Shown: positions 26,316 through 33,797 of the stretch, in pieces
Position numbering within the stretch: position 1 is the first letter of the stretch
How the letters are laid out: each line of letters begins with the position of its first letter
NCBI GenBank assembly: GCA_944326585.1
Contig: CALVEN010000005.1
Coordinates: 38,147-102,146 of the forward strand
DNA from: Candidatus Gastranaerophilales bacterium
Lineage (GTDB): Bacteria; Cyanobacteriota; Vampirovibrionia; Gastranaerophilales; Gastranaerophilaceae
Direction of reading: 5' to 3'
Length of the DNA stretch: 64,000 bases
Translations under genes and position numbers: made by a program
Notes under the pieces: model-generated
Told to the model about the DNA's origin: nothing
Seen by the model: only the letters and a program-made list of their open reading frames with translations
Databases searched by the model: none

Positions 26316-28403
26316 ATGAATATCTTAGACGAAATAGTTAATGAATTTAAAAACGACGAAGATATAAAAGCCATAGCGCTCGGAGGGTCCTCCGCAAGCG
26401 GTTATGACGATGAGGTTTCGGATTACGATTTGTATTTTTACGTAAAAAACTCAATAAATCCTGAAAAAAGATTCAAAATTGCCGAAAAATTTGCTAAAAA
26501 ATACGAAATTGATAATAATTTTTTTGAAAACGGCGATGAATGGATTTTAAAAGATTCAGGAAAAGGAATTGACATTATGTACCGTTCGCCCGAATGGATT
26601 GAAGAACAGGTTAACCGCATATGGAATAACTTTGGCGCCTCTGTCGGGTATTCAACATGCTTTATTTATAATATTAAAAATTCCAAAATCCTATATGATG
26701 CGGACGGCTGGTACAAAAATTTGCAAGACAGGATTAACGGTGAATATCCCGAACAGCTTGCAAAAAATATTATCGCGAAAAATCTTCCGCTTTTATACGG
26801 CAAAATGGCGGCGACTTTTACGGATCAAATTCTGCTTGCCGTGAAAAGAGGCGACGTCAACAGCGTTAATCACCGCATAACCGCGTTTTTGGCAAGTTAT
26901 TTTGACGTAATTTTTGCACTGAATAAACAGCTTCATCCGGGTGAAAAACGATTAATTAAATTTGCAAAAGAAAACTGCAAAATTTTACCCGAAAACTTTG
27001 AACAGAATATTGAAAATCTTATAACATCACCGATAAACGAAAAAGAAAAATATTTAAAAGAAATTATAAAAGAACTTAAAAAGGAGGTCATAATGACAGA
27101 AAACACAGCAGTTTTATCCCAAAATCTCGGGATATCGGCAGAATTTACCGGAATAGATTTCGGCAAATACTCATCAAAAGTATCCGAATTCGTAAATGAA
27201 TTCTCATCACGCGCGAACAAAAAAGGACAATTCCTAAACTGGGTAAACTTACCGCAGGAACAAATTAAACGCGTTGATGAAATTTATTCACTCGCCGCAA
27301 AATTAAAAAATCAAACAGGCGCTGAAAAATTAAGCGTACTGGGTATCGGCGGTTCAAAACACACAGTTGAACACATGCTCAGCATAAACGGACTTAACGT
27401 AAATCAGGACAAAATCCTTTTCTATTCGGACGTTGATTCCGCAAGTCTTGAAAGATACCTGTACAGACTTGGCGATATTACAAAATCAAATTATCTTATC
27501 GCCTCAAAATCAGGCTCGACTTTTGAAACAAAAGACGGATTTTTAAGAATTCAAACAATGCTTGAAAATGAATACAAAGCAAAAGGACATTCAAACTATG
27601 AAGAACTTGCTTCTAAACACTTTATAGCAGTAACTGACGGCAATGCTGAAAAAAGCGAGCTAAGAAGAACTTCAAATGAAAAAGGCTGGCTGGGAGATCT
27701 TTATATCCACGATGATGTAGGCGGAAGATTCTCTGCATTTGATGATCATGCTTTGTTTACACTGGCTTATGCAGGTATGGCAAAAACCGATATGGTTCAA
27801 ATGCTTGAAGCAGCTCAGGAAATTTCATCCCGCGCCCTGACGGCTGATCTTGATAAAAATATTGCCTTAAAAGAAGGTATTTTCTGGGCAAATGCAACCC
27901 TCAACGGAATTTTGACATCAGTTCACCAGTATATGGGTTCAATCTTCGAAAATACCGTTTACTGGCACGCACAAATGCAAAATGAATCAGTTAAAAATAC
28001 TCTCAAACAGGTTGCAAAAGTTCCTGATGCAATGCACCACAGTGCAGAAGCTCACTTTAACCCTGCAAACAAATTTGCATTCGCACTTACAACACCTAAA
28101 GACCACGGCGTTTGCAGAGAAAATGCAGAAAGCTACATTGACGCATTGAAAAAATCTTACGAAAGCATGGGCTCTTTCTTCAACGAATCAGTTGAAACAA
28201 AAGGAATGGGCTTAACCCCTGAAGCAGCAGGCGCGATGACTCAATTGAGAGCATTCGCAACTGTTTATCAGGAAATCGTTGAAAAAATTATGCAGGGTAT
28301 TCAATTCCCCGAAGTTCTTGACAGCGTCCTCCAGCCGCACGTTGAATATTACAAAAAGAACCTTAAAGGCGGAGTAGTTGTTCCGGGAAGAATTTCCGAA
28401 TAA
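26316..28403 (+). CDS. pgi: nucleotidyltransferase-phosphoglucose isomerase fusion
   Basis: 695 residues in one frame. Residues 1-259 are a nucleotidyltransferase of the Pol beta/KNTase-like fold: ALGGSSASGYDDEVSDYD (Gly24, Ser25, Asp36, Asp38) and a third acidic residue in GKGIDIMYRS (Asp86), followed by a helical domain. Residues 260-695 are a complete phosphoglucose isomerase of the short bacterial type: LGIGGSKHTVEHM, SKSGSTFETKDG, DDVGGRFSAFDDHALF. It interconverts glucose 6-phosphate and fructose 6-phosphate. The boundary holds AAGGAGG five bases before an in-frame ATG (27093), so stand-alone Pgi is probably also made from the same message. The full-length start has TATAAT 8 nt before ATG and no Shine-Dalgarno, suggesting a leaderless transcript. 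A strong terminator follows. The substrate of the nucleotidyltransferase is unknown. Confidence 0.88.
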   Translation: MNILDEIVNEFKNDEDIKAIALGGSSASGYDDEVSDYDLYFYVKNSINPEKRFKIAEKFAKKYEIDNNFFENGDEWILKDSGKGIDIMYRSPEWIEEQVNRIWNNFGASVGYSTCFIYNIKNSKILYDADGWYKNLQDRINGEYPEQLAKNIIAKNLPLLYGKMAATFTDQILLAVKRGDVNSVNHRITAFLASYFDVIFALNKQLHPGEKRLIKFAKENCKILPENFEQNIENLITSPINEKEKYLKEIIKELKKEVIMTENTAVLSQNLGISAEFTGIDFGKYSSKVSEFVNEFSSRANKKGQFLNWVNLPQEQIKRVDEIYSLAAKLKNQTGAEKLSVLGIGGSKHTVEHMLSINGLNVNQDKILFYSDVDSASLERYLYRLGDITKSNYLIASKSGSTFETKDGFLRIQTMLENEYKAKGHSNYEELASKHFIAVTDGNAEKSELRRTSNEKGWLGDLYIHDDVGGRFSAFDDHALFTLAYAGMAKTDMVQMLEAAQEISSRALTADLDKNIALKEGIFWANATLNGILTSVHQYMGSIFENTVYWHAQMQNESVKNTLKQVAKVPDAMHHSAEAHFNPANKFAFALTTPKDHGVCRENAESYIDALKKSYESMGSFFNESVETKGMGLTPEAAGAMTQLRAFATVYQEIVEKIMQGIQFPEVLDSVLQPHVEYYKKNLKGGVVVPGRISE
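27081..27095 (+). promoter_or_regulatory. internal ribosome binding site and in-frame start for stand-alone Pgi
   Basis: AAGGAGG, a five-base spacer and ATG, in frame inside the fusion gene at codon 260. It is the best Shine-Dalgarno in the neighbourhood and gives a 436-residue protein, the usual size of short bacterial Pgi. Confidence 0.7.
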
Positions 28404-28420
28404 TTAATAACTTATCTGGA

Positions 28421-28450
28421 GGCGGCAGGCAATTTGCCTGCCGCCTTTTT
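28421..28450 (+). terminator. strong terminator after pgi
   Basis: Stem GGCGGCAGGCAA-TT-TGCCTGCCGCC directly followed by five T, 18 nt beyond the pgi stop. Confidence 0.93.
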
Positions 28451-28484
28451 AGCAAAAATATTTTTTACACGATTTACTAATAAT

Positions 28485-29882
28485 ATGAGAATAACACCGG
28501 TACTTGGATTTTACACATATCAGAAAACACGACAACAAACGCAGCAAAAACCTCCTGAAAAACTGCGAAATTTTAGCTATATTACGCCGAATTTTACAGG
28601 TTATTACGGAGATAATCAGCCGGTTAAAAAATTATACTGGATTACAAGCCGTAATAATATTCCAAAACACGACAACTGGACTGATAATCACATTTATGAA
28701 TACGGTTACAAAAAATGGATAAACGCATACCCGAATGAAGTTTTAAAAAGGATGCCGGAAAACACCATAAATTCCATAATGACCATTACAGGTAAAAAAA
28801 GAATACCCGATAATATTCCGTCCCCGAATATCGGAGGCGACACGTGGGGGCGATATGCAAATTACATTGAAATTAATCCTCGTTTAATTGCGAAATACGA
28901 CAACGGAAAAATTTCAGACGGACTTTTAAATACAATGAAACTTATGACAATGGTTCCGCCGTCATCAGACAAAATTGCAAACTGCATAATTCTTTCCCAG
29001 CTGTATCCGTCATTTTACGGTGACGGGACAATTCATGACGAAACACTTTATCACATTAATTTGCACAGCGGAATAAGTAAAAATCTGACCGCGCGGGGCT
29101 TGGATTACAAAATGGGAGATGATGAACAGGTAAAAGCCTTTAACGATCTCGCGCACCTTCTGGGATTCAAAACAGGAATAAGAATGCCGATTTCATCGGG
29201 GCAATTAAAAGTAAAAGGAGAGGATTTTTCCTGGCAAAAACACGAAAAAGCCTATATAGATGCCTGCGTTTGGGCAATTGAACTCGGATTTGACGCAATA
29301 TATTTTGACAGTGCAAAACATATTATTGATATGGACGGATACTGCGGGATAGGAGATGTTCCGAATAAAGAGCAAATGGCATACATTTTATACAAAATAA
29401 GAGAACAAACCGGACGCACGGATATTACTTTTATAGGCGAGAAATGCAGCGATAATCCTGTATATGAACAAATGGGCTTTACTGCCGGAACCCATTGGGG
29501 AGATTCAAAGAACATAGAAAGTGTTAAATATGAATCACGGAAACAGGCTGATTCCCGTAATTATGCAGCAGGTCCGGAGGTTTCCAACGACAATGACTAC
29601 GGCGAAAAAAACTTTGAAGAACGATTAGTGCGGCTTAATTCATGTCTTTTCGGCTATGATAACCAGAAAGACAAACTTCCGGCGTTTATGCAAATAAATG
29701 ATATACTGCCTCTGTCACCTTATATCAATACACATCAGGTTATGGAACACACAATTCAACTGAACGGATCCGATGCCTGGACCCAATGCGAACGCCATTG
29801 GGACGGAGTTTTCCGCTGTGATAATGACGCAAGGGATTACACACAAAAAGTCTACCGGATTTTCAGCAGCGCAATGTATTAA
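28485..29882 (+). CDS. divergent GH13-like (alpha-amylase superfamily) protein
   Basis: 465 residues. After a 35-residue tail ending in ITPNFTGYYG comes a TIM-barrel protein whose strands carry weak alpha-amylase regions: GIRMPISSGQL (region I position), ELGFDAIYFDSAKH (region II, putative nucleophile Asp), ITFIGEKCSDN (region III, putative acid Glu) and INTHQVMEHTI (region IV, lacking the usual H-D). The third catalytic Asp is therefore doubtful. No signal peptide. The frame is open into the preceding terminator, but the ATG at 28485 is the sensible start; no Shine-Dalgarno. Monocistronic. It is the second GH13-type protein of this window with an altered region I; substrate unknown, possibly inactive or with a different activity. 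Confidence 0.7.
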   Translation: MRITPVLGFYTYQKTRQQTQQKPPEKLRNFSYITPNFTGYYGDNQPVKKLYWITSRNNIPKHDNWTDNHIYEYGYKKWINAYPNEVLKRMPENTINSIMTITGKKRIPDNIPSPNIGGDTWGRYANYIEINPRLIAKYDNGKISDGLLNTMKLMTMVPPSSDKIANCIILSQLYPSFYGDGTIHDETLYHINLHSGISKNLTARGLDYKMGDDEQVKAFNDLAHLLGFKTGIRMPISSGQLKVKGEDFSWQKHEKAYIDACVWAIELGFDAIYFDSAKHIIDMDGYCGIGDVPNKEQMAYILYKIREQTGRTDITFIGEKCSDNPVYEQMGFTAGTHWGDSKNIESVKYESRKQADSRNYAAGPEVSNDNDYGEKNFEERLVRLNSCLFGYDNQKDKLPAFMQINDILPLSPYINTHQVMEHTIQLNGSDAWTQCERHWDGVFRCDNDARDYTQKVYRIFSSAMY

Positions 29883-29889
29883 AATCTTC

Positions 29890-30186
29890 TCAAAATTTTA
29901 CTTTATCCAGCAGATTTATAATCTCTTCAATTTTTTGATGAGCATCTTCTTTATCGGAAAAAGAATCCGTCACGCAAGTTTCCAGATGCGTTTTCAAAAT
30001 ATTCATTTCAACAGATTTTATGGCGGATCTGACAGCCTTTAATTGAATAATAATATCAGGACAATATCTTTGCTCCTCAATCATTTTCTTAATTCCCTCA
30101 AGCTGTCCTATTGCACGATTGAGCCGCGGAATTTGATGTTTATGGCTCGGATTTTTATGTGTTTTGCAGCAAATTTCTTTTCTCAT
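29890..30186 (-). CDS. CsoR/RcnR-family metal-sensing repressor
   Basis: 98 residues, all-helical DUF156 family. The metal ligand triad of copper sensors is present: Cys42 (RYCPDII), His67 and Cys71 (KTHLETC), which fits CsoR (Cu(I)) more than RcnR or FrmR. RLNRAIGQLEGIKKMI is the DNA-contacting first helix. An N-terminal ICCKTHKNPSHKH extension adds extra thiol and histidine groups. It lies 21 nt downstream of a cysteine-rich peptide gene, with two palindromes typical of CsoR operators upstream of both. A TATAAT 7 nt before its ATG could give it a second, leaderless start. No copper ATPase is in the window. Confidence 0.9.
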   Translation of the reverse strand: MRKEICCKTHKNPSHKHQIPRLNRAIGQLEGIKKMIEEQRYCPDIIIQLKAVRSAIKSVEMNILKTHLETCVTDSFSDKEDAHQKIEEIINLLDKVKF

Positions 30187-30207
30187 ATGATTTATTATAA
30201 CATAAAA

Positions 30208-30321
30208 TTATTCTTTTTTATCAGCGCAATCCGGACAAGTACAAGTTTCGCCGTCGCACCGGCAATTATCACCGCAGGTGCAGTTTTCGCATTTACATTT
30301 AGGGTTTGAACAATTTGCCAT
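30208..30321 (-). CDS. 37-residue cysteine-rich, metallothionein-like peptide
   Basis: MANCSNPKCKCENCTCGDNC at the N-terminus, then CRCDGETCTCPDCADKKE; ten cysteines in 37 residues, most as C-x-C or C-x2-C pairs, with no hydrophobic core, as in bacterial metallothioneins. AAGGAG six bases before ATG. It is the first gene after two CsoR-type palindromes and is followed by the csoR-like gene, so it is very likely a metal-buffering peptide de-repressed by Cu(I) or a similar metal. Bacterial copper metallothioneins (MymT) of comparable size are known; homology is by composition only. Confidence 0.8.
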   Translation of the reverse strand: MANCSNPKCKCENCTCGDNCRCDGETCTCPDCADKKE

Positions 30322-30339
30322 AAAAATCTCCTTTTAATA

Positions 30340-30358
30340 TATACCCATATAGGGTATA
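30340..30358 (-). promoter_or_regulatory. CsoR-type operator, proximal
   Basis: Perfect palindrome TATACCC-N5-GGGTATA, 18 nt before the ATG of the cysteine-rich peptide. G/C-tract palindromes of this form are the known operators of CsoR-family repressors. Confidence 0.8.
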
Positions 30359-30372
30359 AGATAACAATAATA

Positions 30373-30393
30373 TTATACCCCATATGGGTATAA
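30373..30393 (-). promoter_or_regulatory. CsoR-type operator, distal
   Basis: Perfect palindrome TTATACCC-N5-GGGTATAA with the same 5-base spacer; centre-to-centre distance to the proximal site is 34 bp, close to three helical turns, so two tetramers could bind the same face. Confidence 0.8.
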
Positions 30394-30428
30394 TTGTCAA
30401 GTGAAAAAAAAATTTTTTATTAAGCACG

Positions 30429-30460
30429 AACAAAGAGTACCCTGATAGGTACTCTTTGTT
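30429..30460 (-). terminator. terminator after the 178-residue ORFan
   Basis: Perfect 13-bp stem AACAAAGAGTACC / GGTACTCTTTGTT with a 6-base loop; flanked by AT-rich runs and lying just beyond the stop of the minus-strand gene at 30475. Confidence 0.8.
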
Positions 30461-30474
30461 TATTTTATGCATTA

Positions 30475-31011
30475 TTATATTTTAATATGAGCATCACCGC
30501 CGAATTTTTCCAGCAACTCTTGAGCTGCTGCTGCGACCTTAGCTTTGTACGCACTCGCAGCCTTCTCAGAGGCGTCTTCTTCAATAGCAGCTTTATCAAA
30601 TAACTTGGTTAATTCAACAGCAGTGTCTAAATCTGAGGTCATATTATTTAACTTATTATATGCTTCTAAAGCGGCTTGTTCGTTTTCAAATTTTATAATG
30701 CCTACAAACTTATCATTACTAAAATAACCAGGAGCAGCATTATTTGCATGTATGAATAGGAACTGTTTGTTGTCGGGTATAGAAAAAGAAAAGGGCGGCA
30801 AATATGCATTATATCGTGTAGATACACACGGACAAAGTTTTTCGCCGATCACCAAATTATAAAATTTGGTGTCTTTTAATTCTTCACCTGCTTTTTGCAG
30901 TTTTTGAATAGTTTCCAATGTAGTATTCTGCAACGCTTCTTTTGCTGCCGGAGTAATTTTCAAAGCCATACCGAAAGATGCTGCATTGTTTGAAATTTTG
31001 TTAACCTGCAT
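30475..31011 (-). CDS. 178-residue protein with an N-terminal short-tail motif, function unknown
   Basis: Starts MQVNKISNNAASFGMALKIT, the short-tail pattern seen also in the radical SAM and GH13-like proteins. The remainder is soluble and mixed alpha/beta (FLFIHANNAAPGYFSND, FVGIIKFENEQAALEAYNKL) and ends in an Ala/Lys-rich helix. No known domain recognised. AAAGGAAATATTTTT before ATG, own terminator, so a separate transcription unit. Confidence 0.75.
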   Translation of the reverse strand: MQVNKISNNAASFGMALKITPAAKEALQNTTLETIQKLQKAGEELKDTKFYNLVIGEKLCPCVSTRYNAYLPPFSFSIPDNKQFLFIHANNAAPGYFSNDKFVGIIKFENEQAALEAYNKLNNMTSDLDTAVELTKLFDKAAIEEDASEKAASAYKAKVAAAAQELLEKFGGDAHIKI

Positions 31012-31144
31012 AAAAATATTTCCTTTCCAATAATAATTACAACATTTATCAAAAAGCGTAAAAAAACAGAATTGCGTCCGGAATGTGATTTTTTACAAAA
31101 ATTAACAAACAACAATAATTCTTTTCAGCCGCATTAACATATTT

Positions 31145-31174
31145 AAAAACCCCTTTGGCAAAAGCCTCAGGGGC
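31145..31174 (-). terminator. terminator after tRNA-Gln
   Basis: Minus-strand stem CCCCTgaGGC-TTTT-GCCaaAGGGG followed by TTTTT, 20 nt past the tRNA. Confidence 0.8.
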
Positions 31175-31194
31175 AATTCATATATATTTTAATT

Positions 31195-31266
31195 CTGGGG
31201 CGGAAGGATTCGAACCTCCGGATGGCTGGACCAAAACCAGCTGCCTTACCACTTGGCGACGCCCCA
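31195..31266 (-). tRNA. tRNA-Gln (anticodon TTG)
   Basis: 72-nt cloverleaf: acceptor TGGGGCG/CGCCCCA, anticodon arm GCTGG-TTTTGGT-CCAGC with anticodon TTG, T arm GGAGGTTCGAATCCTTCC region. Discriminator G73; CCA is not encoded. Confidence 0.96.
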
Positions 31267-31311
31267 ATACGGGTACATTTTTTATTTTACCCGCTGAAAC
31301 TTCATTGTCAA

Positions 31312-32007
31312 TCAAACGGATTTAAAAGGACTTCTTTCATTTGCAAAAACCGTTTGAACCTCACTAAACAAGAGTTTTGAAAAAACTTTCAAAACCGGAA
31401 TCTCGCTTTCAAAATGTCCTATATCAAATAAAACAACAGGGCTTTCTATAGCTGTATGGAATTTTATGTCACCTGTCACAAAAGCATCCGCTCCGTTTTC
31501 TACGGCTTCTTGAATAAATTCGGAGCCGCTTCCGGAGCAAAATGCTATTTTATATATCTGTTGTACGTTTTTATTGTTAACAACTCGGACATTTTTAGAA
31601 ATACGACATAACTTTTCTGTAAAAGCTCTGACATCAAATTGACATTCAACATATCGTACAAAACTGTCTTCATCAGATTTTACAATAAAATTATTCAAAT
31701 CCAATATTTTAATAAGCTCATCAGTTGTCCCGCCCTGAGCGCGGTCAAGATTTGTGTGCGCGCAATAAATATTGATATCTCTATATTCAAAAGGAACGCA
31801 AAACAACGGGTGATGCGAAACTATCATATCACAATTCATATTTTTTGCCTGTTGAACAACATCATCAGTCACAGTAAGGCATATCATAACCTTTTGCACC
31901 TGAGGTTTGTCCTGCACATCAACAATCCAGCCGGATACATCCCATTCTTCAGCAAGATACAGCGGTGCAAAGTTCTCTATTTTTTTCGTCAGTTCGTTCT
32001 TGTCCAT
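31312..32007 (-). CDS. NIF3/YbgI-family dinuclear metal protein
   Basis: 231 residues, shorter than the common 250-370. Family metal motifs: MIVSHHPLF (near residue 62), HTNLDRAQGG (near 85), VTGDIKFHTAIE and the C-terminal DIGHFESE. The family forms toroidal hexamers with two metals per subunit; some members are called GTP cyclohydrolase 1 type 2, but activity is not settled. The gene overlaps the 3' end of coaBC by 59 nt in a different frame; AGAGGTAATTT before its ATG supports the long overlap as real. Co-transcribed with gmk and coaBC. Confidence 0.88.
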   Translation of the reverse strand: MDKNELTKKIENFAPLYLAEEWDVSGWIVDVQDKPQVQKVMICLTVTDDVVQQAKNMNCDMIVSHHPLFCVPFEYRDINIYCAHTNLDRAQGGTTDELIKILDLNNFIVKSDEDSFVRYVECQFDVRAFTEKLCRISKNVRVVNNKNVQQIYKIAFCSGSGSEFIQEAVENGADAFVTGDIKFHTAIESPVVLFDIGHFESEIPVLKVFSKLLFSEVQTVFANERSPFKSV

Positions 32008-33175
32008 AAATTACCTCTAAAATCTGTCCGGCAATTTTGGTCTTTTCAGCTCTCTCAAGCCTTTTTACCATACCGTTTTTATCAAAAATTACAACTTCAT
32101 TGTAATCACTTGAAAAACCTATATCGCTTCTTGAAATATCATTTGCAATCAAAAAATCGCAGCCCTTTTTTTGAATTTTCTCTCTTGCATTTTGGATTAA
32201 ATTTTCACTTTCCGCACAAAACCCAATGACTTTTTGCGTTGTTTTGCGGGCTGAAATCTCTTTTAAAATATCAGGATTTTTGACCAGTTCCAGAGTAATT
32301 TCATTTTCAGATGTTTTTTTCATTTTTTGACCGGCAATATTTTTTGCTCTGTAATCGGCAACAGCCGCCGCCATAATAACACTATCCGCCGTATCAAATT
32401 CACTATTAACAGCCAGCTGCATATCAAGTGCGGATTTAACCTTTATCACTTTATATCCTCGTGTTATATCAACGGTTGTAATCAAAACAACCTCGGCACC
32501 CTGACTAAATGCCGCATCCGCAAGCGCAAGACCCATTTTGCCTGATGAATAATTTGAAATATAGCGGACAGGATCAATATTTTCAATTGTACCGCCTGCT
32601 GTTATAACTATTTTTTTACCGGACAGTTTTTTTTTAGAATTGAGTATTTCAACCGTTCTTTCAAAAATTTTCTCAAGACTGCAAAGCCGCCCGACACCTT
32701 CCGTGCCGCAGGCGAGAAAACCCGTTTCCGGCTCTAAAATTTCATAACCGTATTTGCGTAATTTTTCAATATTTTCCTGAATAATCCCGTTTTGCCACAT
32801 GTTACAATTCATAGCCGGCGCAATCAAAATCGGTTTTTTGAAAGCACTTACAACCGATGTCAAAAGGTTATCACAAATCCCGTTTGCGATTTTGCCGATT
32901 GTATTCGCCGTTGCAGGCGCTATCACCATAACATCCGCTTCATCCGCATAAGAAATATGCTCGGGTTTAAAATCGGGAATTTCAAATTCTTCAATACCTA
33001 CTTCATTTTGACTAAGATTTTGCAAAGTAAGCTTTGTCACAAAATTCAAAGCATTAGGAGTGCAAATTACGCGGACATTAGCATTTTGACGCTTAAACAT
33101 ACGGATTAATTCACAAATCTTATATGCGGCGATTCCGCCTGATATTCCTATTAACACAGTTTTTCCGCTAAGCAT
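31949..33175 (-). CDS. coaBC: bifunctional phosphopantothenoylcysteine decarboxylase/phosphopantothenate-cysteine ligase
   Basis: 408 residues. The N-terminal CoaC flavoprotein domain (LIGISGGIAAYKI, active His73 in PEHISYADEAD, APAMNCNMW with Asn123, ACGTEGVGRL with Cys156) is followed from about residue 180 by CoaB (KKIVITAGGTIENIDPVRYI, NYSSGKMG). Together they make 4'-phosphopantetheine from 4'-phosphopantothenate and cysteine in CoA synthesis. A GTG two codons upstream is in frame but too close to AAGGAG; the ATG at 33175 has a 7-base spacing. It overlaps the end of gmk by 8 nt. panD and coaBC both in the window indicate a self-made CoA supply. Confidence 0.96.
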   Translation of the reverse strand: MLSGKTVLIGISGGIAAYKICELIRMFKRQNANVRVICTPNALNFVTKLTLQNLSQNEVGIEEFEIPDFKPEHISYADEADVMVIAPATANTIGKIANGICDNLLTSVVSAFKKPILIAPAMNCNMWQNGIIQENIEKLRKYGYEILEPETGFLACGTEGVGRLCSLEKIFERTVEILNSKKKLSGKKIVITAGGTIENIDPVRYISNYSSGKMGLALADAAFSQGAEVVLITTVDITRGYKVIKVKSALDMQLAVNSEFDTADSVIMAAAVADYRAKNIAGQKMKKTSENEITLELVKNPDILKEISARKTTQKVIGFCAESENLIQNAREKIQKKGCDFLIANDISRSDIGFSSDYNEVVIFDKNGMVKRLERAEKTKIAGQILEVIYGQERTDEKNRELCTAVSC

Positions 33176-33731
33176 TTTCACGCTCCTTTTTAATCACTTT
33201 TTCAAGCTCTGAAATTGCCTTATCCAGATTATCATTTACGATTTTATAATCAAAATTTTCCGCTCTTTCAAGTTCGATTTTCGCTTCATTAAGCCGTTTT
33301 TGAATAGTCTGTTCGTCTTCCGTATGACGTCCGCGCAAACGGTTTTCCAAAACTTCATAAGATGGAGGACAAATAAAAATCAAAACCGCCTCAGGCATTC
33401 TTTTTTTAACCTGCAAGGCACCTTGAGTGTCAATTTCAAGAATTATATCTTTACCATCTTCAAGGCACTGATTAATATACTTTTTCTTAGTGCCGTAAAA
33501 ATTTCCGGCAAATTCAGCCCATTCAAGAAATTTGTCATTTTCAATACAATCTTTAAACTCATCGGGCGAAAGGAAAAAATAATTTACCCCGTCAATTTCA
33601 CCGGGTCTGGGTTTTCTTGTAGTACAGGAAATCGACAGCATAAATTCGGGATTCTTTTCCAAAAATCCTTTTAAAACAGTGCCCTTCCCGACACCTGACG
33701 AACCTGATATCACATACAATTTCTTGTTCAT
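33168..33731 (-). CDS. gmk: guanylate kinase
   Basis: 187 residues. P-loop SGSSGVGKGT (residues 9-18), GMP-binding SCTTRKPRPGEIDGVNYFF and EIDTQGALQVKKRMPEAVLIF. Phosphorylates GMP to GDP. First gene of gmk-coaBC-NIF3 operon; the stop overlaps the coaBC start. The usual partner rpoZ is not seen between gmk and coaBC. Confidence 0.96.
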   Translation of the reverse strand: MNKKLYVISGSSGVGKGTVLKGFLEKNPEFMLSISCTTRKPRPGEIDGVNYFFLSPDEFKDCIENDKFLEWAEFAGNFYGTKKKYINQCLEDGKDIILEIDTQGALQVKKRMPEAVLIFICPPSYEVLENRLRGRHTEDEQTIQKRLNEAKIELERAENFDYKIVNDNLDKAISELEKVIKKERENA

Positions 33732-33765
33732 TAAAATTATTATACAATGAAAAAATTTTTATGTG

Positions 33766-33797
33766 CAAAAAAGCGGTCATGTTGACCGCTTTTTTGT
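33766..33797 (-). terminator. terminator after the organophosphate antiporter
   Basis: AAAAAAGCGGTCA-tgt-TGACCGCTTTTTT, symmetrical, directly after the stop codon of the transporter gene. Confidence 0.9.

Noticed and set aside
28434..28484. Extension of the GH13-like gene into the pgi terminator
   Set aside because: The first codons would be the right arm of a strong terminator; the ATG at 28485 begins the conserved-looking part.
30195..30383. 62-residue open frame on the minus strand
   Set aside because: It is a shadow of the cysteine-rich peptide gene in another frame and runs across the operators; the peptide frame has the better ribosome binding site and clear cysteine pattern.
31267..31311. 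Terminator between NIF3 gene and tRNA-Gln
   Set aside because: ACGGGT/ACCCG can pair but with a long AT loop and no T-run; too weak to list.
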